This document shows, piece by piece, positions 13,091 through 25,200 of a stretch of 64,000 nucleotides of DNA. A model generated the notes under the pieces. It was not told the DNA's origin and did no database searches. It was given only the letters and a program-made list of their open reading frames with translations. A program made the position numbers and the translations under genes. This stretch comes from Poecilobothrus nobilitatus (lineage: Eukaryota > Arthropoda > Insecta > Diptera > Dolichopodidae): assembly GCA_947095535.1 (NCBI GenBank), contig OX352774.1, forward strand, positions 27,854,496 through 27,918,495. Direction: 5' to 3'. Within the stretch, counting starts at the first letter, position 1. The number at the start of each line of letters is the position of its first letter.

Positions 13091-15440
13091 TTTAATTGAA
13101 TTTTGGTGTCAAAATGCTTTTTTCACTAAAATCCAATATTTGTATGAAAAATATCAATTTTTAGTAATAAATTGATTTCCATATTAAAAATAAAAATTTA
13201 AGGTTCAAAAACCATATTTTTGGATATTACGAAGTATTATTTAATAAAAAAATAAAAATTAATTTTAAAAATCTTTAAACTCCAATTTAACTCATTTAAA
13301 AGCTTATTTTCGTGTTTTCAATTGAATTTTGGTGTCAAAATATTTTTTTCACTAAAATCCAATATTTGTATGAAAAATATCAATTTTTAGTAATAAATTG
13401 ATTTCCATACATATTAAAAAAAAATTTAACGTACAAAAACCATATTTTTGGATATTACGAGGTATTTTTTAATAAAAAAATAAAATTTAATTTTAAAAAT
13501 CTTTAAACTCAAATTTAACCCATTTAGAAGCGTATTTTCCTGTTTTTAATTGAATTTTGGTGTCAAAATGTTTTTTTCACTAAAATCCAATATTTGTATG
13601 AAAAATATCAATTTTTAGTAATAAACTGATTTCCATACATATTAAAAAAAAATTTAACGTACAAAAACCATATTTTTGGATATTAGGAGGAATTTTTTAA
13701 TAAAAAAATAAAATTTAATTTTAAAAATCTTTAAACTCAATTTTAACCCATTTAGAAGCGTATTTTCCTGTTTTTAATTGAATTTTGGTGTCAAAATGTT
13801 TTTTTCACTAAAATCCAATTTTTGTATGAAAAATATCAATTTTTAGTACTAAACTGATTTCCATACATATTAAAAAAAAATTTAAGATACAAAAACCATA
13901 TTTTTGAATATTACGAGGTATTTTTTAATAAAAAAATAAAATTTAATTTTAAAAATCTTTAAACTCAATTTTAACCCATTTAGAAGCGTATTTTCGTGTT
14001 TTTAATTGAATTTTGGTGTCAAAATCTTTTTTTCACTAAAATCCAATATTTGTATGAAAAATATCAATTTTTAGTAATAAATTGATTTCCATATTAAAAA
14101 TAAAAATTTAAGGTACAAAAACCATATTTTTGGATATTACGAAGTATTATTTAATAAATAAATAAAAATTAATTTTAAAAATCTTTAAACTCCAATTTAA
14201 CCCATTTAGAAGCGTATTTTCGTATTTTTAATTGAATTTTGGTGTCAAAATGTTTTTTTCACTAAAATCCAATATTTGTATGAAAAATATCAATTTTTAG
14301 TACTAAACTGATTTCCATACATATTAAAAAAAAATTTAAGATACAAAAACCATATTTTTGAATATTACGAGGTATTTTTTAATAAAAAAATAAAATTTAA
14401 TTTTAAAAATCTTTAAACTCAATTTTAACCCATTTAGAAGCGTATTTTCGTGTTTTTAATTGAATTTTGGTATCAAAATCTTTTTTTCACTAAAATCCAA
14501 TATTTGTATGAAAAATATCAATTTGTAGTAATAAATTGATTTCCATTTTAAAAATAAAAATTTAAGGTACAAAAACCATATTTTTGGATATTACGAAGTA
14601 TTATTTAATAAAAAAATAAAAATTAATTTTAAAAATCTTTAAACTCCAATTTAACCCATTTAGAAGCGTATTTTGGTGTTTTTAATTGAATTTTGGTGTC
14701 AAAATCTTTTTTTCACTAAAATCCAATATTTGTATGAAAAATATCAATTTTTAGTACTAAACTGATTTCCATACATATTAAAAAAAAATTTTAGATACAA
14801 AAACCATATTTTTGGATATTATGAGGTATTTTTAAATAAAAAAATAAAATTTTATTTTGAAAATCTTTATACTCAATTTTAACCCATTTAGAAGCGTATT
14901 TTCGTGTTTTTAATTGAATTTTGATGTCAAAATGTTTTTTTCACTAAAATCCAATATTTGTATGAAAAATATCAATTTTTAGTAATAAACTGATTTCCAT
15001 ACATATTGAAAAAAAATTTAAGGTACAAAAACCATATTTTTGGATTTTACGAAGTATTATTTTATAAAAAAATAAAATTTAATTTTAAAAATCTTATTTT
15101 TTACTCAATTTTAACCAATTTAGAAGCGTATTTTCGTGTTTTTAATTGAATTTTGGTGTCAAAATGTTTTTTTTCACTAAAACCCAATATTTGTGTGAAA
15201 AATATCAATTTTTAGTAATAAACAATTTCCATACATATTAAAAAAAAATTTAAGGTACAAAAACCATATTTTTGGATATTACGAAGTATTATTTTATAAA
15301 AAAATAAAAATTAATTTTAAAAATCCTTAAACTCAAATTTAACCCATTTAGAAGCGTATTTTCCTGTTTTTAATTGAATTTTGGTGTCAAAATGTTTTTT
15401 TCACTAAAATCCAATATTTGTATGAAAAATATCAATTTTT

Positions 15441-15830
15441 CTTCTTATCTCTTTAAAAAAATCTTTAAACTCAATTTTAGCCCATTTAGAAGCGTATTTT
15501 CGTATTTTTAATTGAATTTTGGTGTCAAAATGTTTTTTTCACTGAAATCCAATATTTGTATGAAAAATATCAATTTTTAGTAATAAACTGATTTCCATAC
15601 ATATTAAAAAAAAATTTAAGGTACAAAAACCATATTTTTGGATATTACGAAGTATTATTTAATAAAAAAATAAAAATTAATTTTAAAAATCTTTAAACTC
15701 AAATTTAACCCATTTAGAAGCGTATTTTCCTGTTTTTAATTGAATTTTGGTGTCAAAATGTTTTTTTCACTAAAATCCAATATTTGTATGAAAAATATCA
15801 ATTTTTCTTCTTATCTCTTTAAAAAAATCT
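15441..15830 (+). repeat. Truncated monomer junction CTTCTTATCTCTTT, duplicated at 366 bp
   Basis: After ATATCAATTTTT the normal AGTAATAAA is replaced by CTTCTTATCTCTTTAAAAA, and the repeat resumes at ATCTTTAAACTC, so the first half of the monomer is missing. The arrangement occurs at 15,441 and 15,807 (offset 366 bp: one truncated plus one full monomer) and again at 23,903 and 24,269 in the duplicate. The filler is unlike the rest of the satellite. Confidence 0.8.
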
Positions 15831-17260
15831 TTAAACTCAATTTTAGCCCATTTAGAAGCGTATTTTCGTATTTTTAATTGAATTTTGGTGTCAAAAGGTT
15901 TTTTTTAACTAAAATCCAATATTTGAATGAAAAATATCAATTTTTAGTAAACTGATTTACATACATATTAAAAAAAAAAATTTAAGGTACAAAAACCATA
16001 TTTTTGGATATTACGAGGAATTTTTTAATAAAAAAATAAAATTTAATTTTAAAAATCTTTAAACTCAATTTTAACCCATTTAGAAGCGTATTTTCGTGTT
16101 TTTAATTGAATTTTGGTGTCAAAATGTTTTTTTCACTAAAATCCAATATTTGTATGAAAAATATCAATTTTTAGTAATAAACTGATTTCCATACATATTC
16201 AAAAAAATTTAAGGTACAAAAACCATATATTACGAAGTATTATTTAATAAAAAAATAAAAATTAATTTTAAAAATCTTTAAACTCAAATTTAACCCATTT
16301 AGAAGCGTATTTTCCTGTTTTTAATTGAATTTTGGTGTCAAAATGTTTTTTTCGCTAAAATCCAATATTTGTATGAAAAATATCAATTTTTAGTACTAAA
16401 CTGATTTCCATACATATTAAAAAAAAATTTAAGATACAAAAACCATATTTTTGGATATTACGAGGTATTTTTTAATAAAAAAATAAAATTTAATTTTAAA
16501 AATCTTTAAACTCAATTTTAACCCATTTAGAAACGTATTTTCGTGTTTTCAATTGAATTTTGGTGTCAAAATCTTTTTTCCACTAAAATCCAAATTTTGT
16601 ATGAAAAATATCAATTTTTAGTAATAAATTGATTTCCATATTAAAAATAAAAATTTAAGGTACAAAAACCATATTTTTGGATACCATATTTTTGGATTAC
16701 GAAGTATTATTTAATAAAAAAATAAAAATTAATTTTAAAAATCTTTAAACTCAAATTTAACCCATTTAGAAGCGTATTTTCCTGTTTTTAATTGAATTTT
16801 GGTGTCAAAATGTTTTTTTCACTAAAATCCAATATTTGTATGAAAAATATCAATTTTTAGTACTAAACTGATTTCCATACATATTAAAAAAAAATTTAAG
16901 ATACAAAAACCATATTTTTGGATATTACGAGGTATTTTTTAATAAAAAAATAAAATTTAATTTTAAAAATCTTTAAACTCAATTTTAACCCATTTAGAAG
17001 CGTATTTTCGTGTTTTCAATTGAATTTTGGTGTCAAAATCTTTTTTTCACTAAAATCCAATATTTGTATGAAAAATATCAATTTTTAGTAATAAATTGAT
17101 TTCCATATTAAAAATAAAAATTTAAGGTACAAAAACCATATTTTTGGATATTACGAAGTATTATTTTATAAAAAAATAAAAATTAATTTTAAAAATCTTT
17201 AAACTCCAATTTAACCCAGTTAGAAGCGTATTTCCGTGTTTTTAATTGAATTTTGGTGTC

Positions 17261-17320
17261 AATTGATATCAAAATTTGATTAAATTTTGATTTTATCAAA
17301 TTTTATCATTTGATTTTATC
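17261..17320 (+). repeat. Small AT insertion within a monomer
   Basis: After TTTTGGTGTC the usual AAAATGTTTTTTTCACTAA is replaced by about 60 bp of internally repetitive DNA (AATTGATATC followed by several TTTGATTTTATCAAA-like units), after which AAAAATATC resumes. An identical segment lies at 25,722-25,781. It looks like local slippage of the ATTTTTATCAAAA part of the monomer. Confidence 0.7.
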
Positions 17321-20300
17321 AAAAATATCAATTTTTAGTAATAAATTGATTTCCATATTAAAAATAAAAATTTAAGGTACAAAAACCATATTTTTGCATA
17401 TTACGAGGTATTTTTTAATAAAAAAATAAAATTTAATTTTAAAAATCTTTAAACTCAATTTTAACCCATTTAGAAGCGTATTTTCGTGTTTTCAATTGAA
17501 TTTTGGTGTCAAAATCTTTTTTCCACTAAAATCTAAATTTTGTATGAAAAATATCAATTTTTAGTAATAAATTGATTTCCATATTAAAAATAAAAATTTA
17601 AGGTACAAAAACCATATTTTTGGATATTACGAAGTATTATTTAATAAAAAAATAAAAATTAATTTTAAAAATCTTTAAACTCAAATTTAACCCATTTAGA
17701 AGCGTATTTTCCTGTTTTTAATTGAATTTTGGTGTCAAAATGTTTTTTTCACTAAAATCCAATATTTGTATGAAAAATATCAATTTTTAGTAATAAATTG
17801 ATTTCCATATTAAAAATAAAAATTTAAGGTACAAAAACCATATTTTTGGATAATACCAAGTATTATTTAATAAAAAAATAAAATTTAATTTTAAAAATCT
17901 TTAAATTCAAATTTAACCCAGTTAGAAGCGTATTTCCGTGTTTTTAATTGAATTTTGGTGTCAAAATGTTTTTTTCACTAAAATTCAATATTTTTATCAA
18001 AAATATCAATTTTTAGTAATAAATTGTTTTCCATATTAATAATAAAAATTTAACGTACAAAAACCATATTTTTGGATATTACGAAGTATTATTTAATAAA
18101 AAAATAAAAATTAATTTTAAAAATCTTTAAACTCAATTTTAACCCATTTAGAAGCGTATTTTCGTGTTTTCAATTGAATTTTGGTGTCAAAATCTTTTTT
18201 CCACTAAAATCTAAATTTTGTATGAAAAATATCAATTTTTAGTAATAAATTGATTTCCATATTAAAAATAAAAATTTAAGGTACAAAAACCATATTTTTG
18301 CATATTACGAGGTATTTTTTAATAAAAAAATAAAATTTAATTTTAAAAATCTTTAAACTCAATTTTAACCCATTTAGAAGCGTATTTTCGTGTTTTCAAT
18401 TGAATTTTGGTGTCAAAATCTTTTTTCCACTAAAATCTAAATTTTGTATGAAAAATATCAATTTTTAGTAATAAATTGATTTCCATATTAAAAATAAAAA
18501 TTTAAGGTACAAAAACCATATTTTTGGATATTACGAAGTATTATTTAATAAAAAAATAAAAATTAATTTTAAAAATCTTTAAACTCAAATTTAACCCATT
18601 TAGAAGCGTATTTTCCTGTTTTTAATTGAATTTTGGTGTCAAAATGTTTTTTTCACTAAAATCCAATATTTGTATGAAAAATATCAATTTTTAGTACTAA
18701 ACTGATTTCCATACATATTAAAAAAAAATTTAAGATACAAAAACCATATTTTTGGATATTACGAGGTATTTTTTAATAAAAAAATAAAATTTAATTTTAA
18801 AAATCTTTAAACTCAATTTTAACCCATTTAGAAGCGTATTTTCGTGTTTTCAATTGAATTTTGGTGTCAAAATCTTTTTTTCACTAAAATCCAATATTTG
18901 TATGAAAAATATCAATTTTTAGTAATAAATTGATTTCCATATTAAAAATAAAAATTTAAGGTACAAAAACCATATTTTTGGATAATACCAAGTATTATTT
19001 AATAAAAAAATAAAATTTAATTTTAAAAATCTTTAAATTCAAATTTAACCCAGTTAGAAGCGTATTTTCGTGTTTTTAATTGAATTTTGGTGTCAAAATG
19101 TTTTTTTCACTAAAATCCAATATTTGTATGAAAAATATCAATTTTTAGTAATAAACTGATTTCCATACAATATATTAAAAAAAAATTTAAGATACAAAAA
19201 CCATATTTTTGAATATTACGAGGTATTTTTTAATAAAAAAATAAAATTTAATTTTAAAAATCTTTAAACTCAATTTTAACCCATTTAGAAGCGTATTTTC
19301 GTGTTTTTAATTGAATTTTGGTGTCAAAATGTTTTTTTCACTAAAATCCAATATTTGTATGAAAAATATCAATTTTTAGTAATAAACTGATTTCCATACA
19401 TATTAAAAAAAAATTTAAGGTACAAAAACCATATTTTTGGATATTACGAAGTATTATTTAATAAAAAAATAAAAATTAATTTTAAAAATCTTTAAACTCA
19501 AATTTAACCCATTTAGAAGCGTATTTTCCTGTTTTTAATTGAATTTTGGTGTCAAAATGTTTTTTTCACTAAAATCCAATATTTGTATGAAAAATATCAA
19601 TTTTTAGTACTAAACTGATTTCCATACAATATATTAAAAAAAAATTTAAGATACAAAAACCATATTTTTGAATATTACGAGGTATTTTTTAATAAAAAAA
19701 TAAAATTTAATTTTAAAAATCTTTAAACTCAATTTTAACCCATTTAGAAGCGTATTTTCGTGTTTTTAATTGAATTTTGGTGTCAAAATGTTTTTTTCAC
19801 TAAAATCCAATATTTGTATGAAAAATATCAATTTTTAGTAATAAATTGATTTCCATATTAAAAATAAAAATTTAAGGTTCAAAAACCATATTTTTGGATA
19901 TTACGAAGTATTATTTAATAAAAAAATAAAAATTAATTTTAAAAATCTTTAAACTCCAATTTAACCTATTTAGAAGCGTATTTTCGTGTTTTTAATTGAA
20001 TTTTGGTGTCAAAATGTTTTTTTCACTAAAATCCAATATTTGTATGAAAAATATCAATTTTTAGTAATAAACTGATTTCCATACATATTAAAAATAAAAA
20101 TTTAACTTACAAAAATCATATTTTGTGGATATTACGAAGTATTTTTTAATAAAAAAATAAAATTTAATTTTAAAAATCTTTAAACTCAATTTTACCCATT
20201 TATTTATAAGCGTATTTTCGTGTTTTTAATTGAATTTTGGTGTCAAAATATTTTTTTCACTGAAATCCAATATTTGTATGAAAAATATCAATTTTTAGTA

Positions 20301-20679
20301 ATAAATTGATTTCCATATTAAAAATAAAAATTTAACGTACAAAAACCATATTTTTGGATATTACGAGGAATTTTTTAATAAAAAAATAAAATTTAATTTT
20401 AAAAATCTTTAAACTCAATTTTAACACATTTAGAAACGTATTTTCGTGTTTTTAATTGAATTTTGGTGTCAAAATGCTTTTTTCACTAAAATCCAATATT
20501 TGTATGAAAAATATCAATTTTTAGTAATAAACTGATTTCCATACATATTAAAAAAAAATTTAAGGTACAAAAACCATATTTTTGGATATTACGAAGTATT
20601 TATTTAATAAAAAAATAAAAATTAATTTTAAAAATCTTTAAACTCAAATTTAACCCATTTAGAAGCGTATTTTCCTGTT

Positions 20680-22235
20680 TATACCCGTACGATAGGATCG
20701 GGTATAATAAAATTACTCCTCCGTTTGTAACACCTCGAAATAAGCGAGCTAGATATACCTTCAAAGGTATGGATCGGATCAGAAAAAAATTCTAAGACTT
20801 TTGAGCCATGTCCGTCCGTCCGTCCGTCCGTCAGCACGCTAACTCAAAAACTAAGAAAGCTAGAATCTTGAAATTTACACAAAATATTCTGGTAATTTGT
20901 AGGTTCCCTACTTTTTTTTGGTTGAGTTTGGACCAAGCCTTAGGGTAGCTCTCGAACACCTAACTTTTAGATCCCGACATTTTTTTTGAAATAGAGCTAT
21001 GAAATTTTAACTGCCGATAGATCTCACAAAAATATTAATTTTATTTTTAATAACTTTTTTTGTAGCCCCACCCGTTACGGAGCAACAGCTCCCCAAAGGT
21101 TCAAAAAAGCTCCATATTTAAATTATTATAGCACAAGTTGTATAAGGTATATCTTCATTTTGAAAACGCCAAATAATTACTACTTTCATTAGCTTTAAAA
21201 GTATATATACAATAAATATATAATTTTGGCATACGGTGTCTTAATTTACCGTTATGCAAAACTCAAATTTTGCAAAATTCTTTAACCCTTCCATCTTCTA
21301 AACGGTTAAAGTTGGAAACTTGAAATTTTGACAGAAGTTAGATCTTTGAAAATTAGTATGAGTCATTTCAGAATTTTTTTTTGTATCACCCCCCGTTTAG
21401 ACGCTGTAAGGGGTCAAAAACTGAAAATTTCCTATTTTTAAACACCTGTAACTTGAACACCTGTTAAAATTTTTTTGAAGTAATACACAAAAATTAAAGC
21501 TCCAACATTATACTTTTATTTCTGTTAACAACTTTTTTTAATAATATAGGGTTACTTTATAATTGACGAAAGTGTTACTTGATTTTTTCAAATTTTCTAA
21601 CAAATTTCTTTAACGAATTTTTTATAATTTGAAATTGTTGAGAATATAATGCGTAGTACAAAAAAATGTAAATAAATAAACAACATAACGGTTGCTTGAA
21701 GAATTTTTATTTATATGATATTGATATATATACATACTTATATAATATCATGTTTATTTACATATCGTATATGTCACTAGTGAATGAATGATAAGAGTAT
21801 AGATGTATATTATATAGCGCCGTATTTACATACATATATGTATTTTATTGTACTTATAGAAATTATTCTGTCAATGGAATATTTAAATATAATATAATAT
21901 AATATTTAAAATTATATTTACTGTTTTGTACTTAGTAAATTTAATATACATTTACCGCTTAGTATTAAATGTTACTATAGAATATTTGAAAAAGTTTTGG
22001 ATTGATAATCGTTATGTGAAAGGTTAGAATCTGCTTTTGAAGAATGTACATATAAACATATAGTTTGAATATATGTACAACCCATAGTTCTAGAAATTAT
22101 AAAATTCACCCAAATTATTTTAAAATACTAAAATATTAAAAAAATAATATTGTAAGCAGAGTGACAGGCTGTGAACATACTAACGGTTCGTACGGGTATC
22201 TAAGAGTTGACAAAGTCAACTGTATTCTTCCTCGT
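20680..22235 (+). mobile_element. DINE-1-like element A, copy 2 (copied with the array)
   Basis: A 1,556-bp near-identical copy of 11,531-13,090, in the same monomer position and with the same flanking monomers. It therefore arose by duplication of the array rather than by a second transposition. The differences I see are one GTCC unit fewer and two substitutions near 21,085 (AGCAACAGCTCCCC against AGCAAAAGCTCTCC). The 5' hairpin starts at 20,680 and the 3' stem-loop AGTTGAC-AAA-GTCAACT is at about 22,205-22,221. No protein-coding capacity is seen. Confidence 0.9.
20810..20832 (+). repeat. (GTCC)n microsatellite of element A copy 2
   Basis: Five GTCC units then GTC, one unit fewer than in copy 1. 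Confidence 0.9.
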
Positions 22236-25200
22236 TTTAATTGAATTTTGGTGTCAAAATGCTTTTTTCACTAAAATCCAATATTTGTATGAAAAATATC
22301 AATTTTTAGTAATAAATTGATTTCCATATTAAAAATAAAAATTTAAGGTTCAAAAACCATATTTTTGGATATTACGAAGTATTATTTAATAAAAAAATAA
22401 AAATTAATTTTAAAAATCTTTAAACTCCAATTTAACCCATTTAGAAGCGTATTTTCCTGTTTTTAATTGAATTTTGGTGTCAAAATGTTTTTTTCACTAA
22501 AATCCAATATTTGTATGAAAAATATCAATTTTTAGTAATAAACTGATTTCCATACATATTAAAAAAAAATTTAACGTACAAAAACCATATTTTTGGATAT
22601 TACGGGGAATTTTTTAATAAAAAAATAAAATTTAATTTTAAAAATCTTTAAACTCAATTTTAACCCATTTAGAAGCGTATTTTCCTGTTTTTAATTGAAT
22701 TTTGGTGTCAAAATGTTTTTTTCACTAAAATCCAATTTTTGTATGAAAAATATCAATTTTTAGTACTAAACTGATTTCCATACATATTAAAAAAAAATTT
22801 AAGATACAAAAACCATATTTTTGAATATTACGAGGTATTTTTTAATAAAAAAATAAAATTTAATTTTAAAAATCTTTAAACTCAATTTTAACCCATTTAG
22901 AAGCGTATTTTCGTGTTTTTAATTGAATTTTGGTGTCAAAATCTTTTTTTCACTAAAATCCAATATTTGTATGAAAAATATCAATTTTTAGTAATAAATT
23001 GATTTCCATATTAAAAATAAAAATTTAAGGTACAAAAACCATATTTTTGGATATTACGAAGTATTATTTAATAAATAAATAAAAATTAATTTTAAAAATC
23101 TTTAAACTCCAATTTAACCCATTTAGAAGCGTATTTTCGTGTTTTTAATTGAATTTTGGTGTCAAAATCTTTTTTTCACTAAAATCCAATATTTGTATGA
23201 AAAATATCAATTTTTAGTACTAAACTGATTTCCATACATATTAAAAAAAAATTTTAGATACAAAAACCATATTTTTGGATATTACGAGGTATTTTTAAAT
23301 AAAAAAATAAAATTTTATTTTGAAAATCTTTATACTCAATTTTAACCCATTTAGAAGCGTATTTTCGTGTTTTTAATTGAATTTTGATGTCAAAATGTTT
23401 TTTTCACTAAAATCCAATATTTGTATGAAAAATATCAATTTTTAGTAATAAACTGATTTCCATACATATTGAAAAAAAATTTAAGGTACAAAAACCATAT
23501 TTTTGGATATTACGAAGTATTATTTTATAAAAAAATAAAATTTAATTTTAAAAATCTTATTTTTTACTCAATTTTAACCAATTTAGAAGCGTATTTTCGT
23601 GTTTTTAATTGAATTTTGGTGTCAAAATGTTTTTTTCACTAAAACCCAATATTTGTGTGAAAAATATCAATTTTTAGTAATAAACAATTTCCATACATAT
23701 TAAAAAAAAATTTAAGGTACAAAAACCATATTTTTGGATATTACGAAGTATTATTTTATAAAAAAATAAAAATTAATTTTAAAAATCTTTAAACTCAAAT
23801 TTAACCCATTTAGAAGCGTATTTTCCTGTTTTTAATTGAATTTTGGTGTCAAAATGTTTTTTTCACTAAAATCCAATATTTGTATGAAAAATATCAATTT
23901 TTCTTCTTATCTCTTTAAAAAAATCTTTAAACTCAATTTTAGCCCATTTAGAAGCGTATTTTCGTATTTTTAATTGAATTTTGGTGTCAAAATGTTTTTT
24001 TCACTGAAATCCAATATTTGTATGAAAAATATCAATTTTTAGTAATAAACTGATTTCCATACATATTAAAAAAAAATTTAAGGTACAAAAACCATATTTT
24101 TGGATATTACGAAGTATTATTTAATAAAAAAATAAAAATTAATTTTAAAAATCTTTAAACTCAAATTTAACCCATTTAGAAGCGTATTTTCCTGTTTTTA
24201 ATTGAATTTTGGTGTCAAAATGTTTTTTTCACTAAAATCCAATATTTGTATGAAAAATATCAATTTTTCTTCTTATCTCTTTAAAAAAATCTTTAAACTC
24301 AATTTTAGCCCATTTAGAAGCGTATTTTCGTATTTTTAATTGAATTTTGGTGTGAAAAGGTTTTTTTTAACTAAAATCCAATATTTGAATGAAAAATATC
24401 AATTTTTAGTAAACTGATTTACATACATATTAAAAAAAAAAATTTAAGGTACAAAAACCATATTTTTGGATATTACGAGGAATTTTTTAATAAAAAAATA
24501 AAATTTAATTTTAAAAATCTTTAAACTCAATTTTAACCCATTTAGAAGCGTATTTTCGTGTTTTTAATTGAATTTTGGTGTCAAAATGTTTTTTTCACTA
24601 AAATCCAATATTTGTATGAAAAATATCAATTTTTAGTAATAAACTGATTTCCATACATATTCAAAAAAATTTAAGGTACAAAAACCATATATTACGAAGT
24701 ATTATTTAATAAAAAAATAAAATTTAATTTTAAAAATTTTTAAACTCAAATTTAACCCATTTAGAAGCGTATTTTCCTGTTTTTAATTGAATTTTGGTGT
24801 CAAAATGTTTTTTTCGCTAAAATCCAATATTTGTATGAAAAATATCAATTTTTAGTACTAAACTGATTTCCATACATATTAAAAAAAAATTTAAGATACA
24901 AAAACCATATTTTTGGATATTACGAGGTATTTTTTAATAAAAAAATAAAATTTAATTTTAAAAATCTTTAAACTCAATTTTAACCCATTTAGAAGCGTAT
25001 TTTCGTGTTTTCAATTGAATTTTGGTGTCAAAATCTTTTTTCCACTAAAATCCAAATTTTGTATGAAAAATATCAATTTTTAGTAATAAATTGATTTCCA
25101 TATTAAAAATAAAAATTTAAAGTACAAAAACCATATTTTTGGATACCATATTTTTGGATTACGAAGTATTATTTAATAAAAAAATAAAAATTAATTTTAA

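Larger units (their letters stand above)
10010..18120 (+). repeat. Large segmental duplication, copy 1 (satellite plus element A)
   Basis: This stretch is repeated downstream at about 19,390-26,815. Shared unusual markers in the same order are: CATACAATATATTAA (10,251 / 19,628), AAGGTTCAAAA (10,499 / 19,876), ACCCATTTATTTATAAG (11,045 / 20,194), the whole element A (11,531 / 20,680), CCAATTTTTGTATG (13,815 / 22,732), two CTTCTTATCTCTTT junctions (15,441, 15,807 / 23,903, 24,269), the AATTGATATC insertion (17,261 / 25,722) and GGATAATACCAAG (about 17,850 / 26,540). The offset steps from 9,377 to 8,462 through whole-monomer differences. Boundaries are approximate because the outside is the same satellite. 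Confidence 0.9.
13091..20679 (+). repeat. Satellite array, block 2
   Basis: Continuation of the same satellite in the same orientation. It starts with the part of the monomer interrupted by element A (TTTAATTGAATTTTGG). Notable variants are a CTTCTTATCTCTTT junction that removes about half a monomer, an inserted AT stretch at 17,261-17,320, and the TGCATATTACG and CCACTAAAATCTAAATTTT variants between 16.5 and 18.5 kb. No gene or RNA gene is seen. Confidence 0.97.

Noticed and set aside
11531..22235. Two independent transposition events for element A
   Set aside because: Both copies interrupt the same monomer position and have the same variant monomers on both sides, so one was copied with the array.
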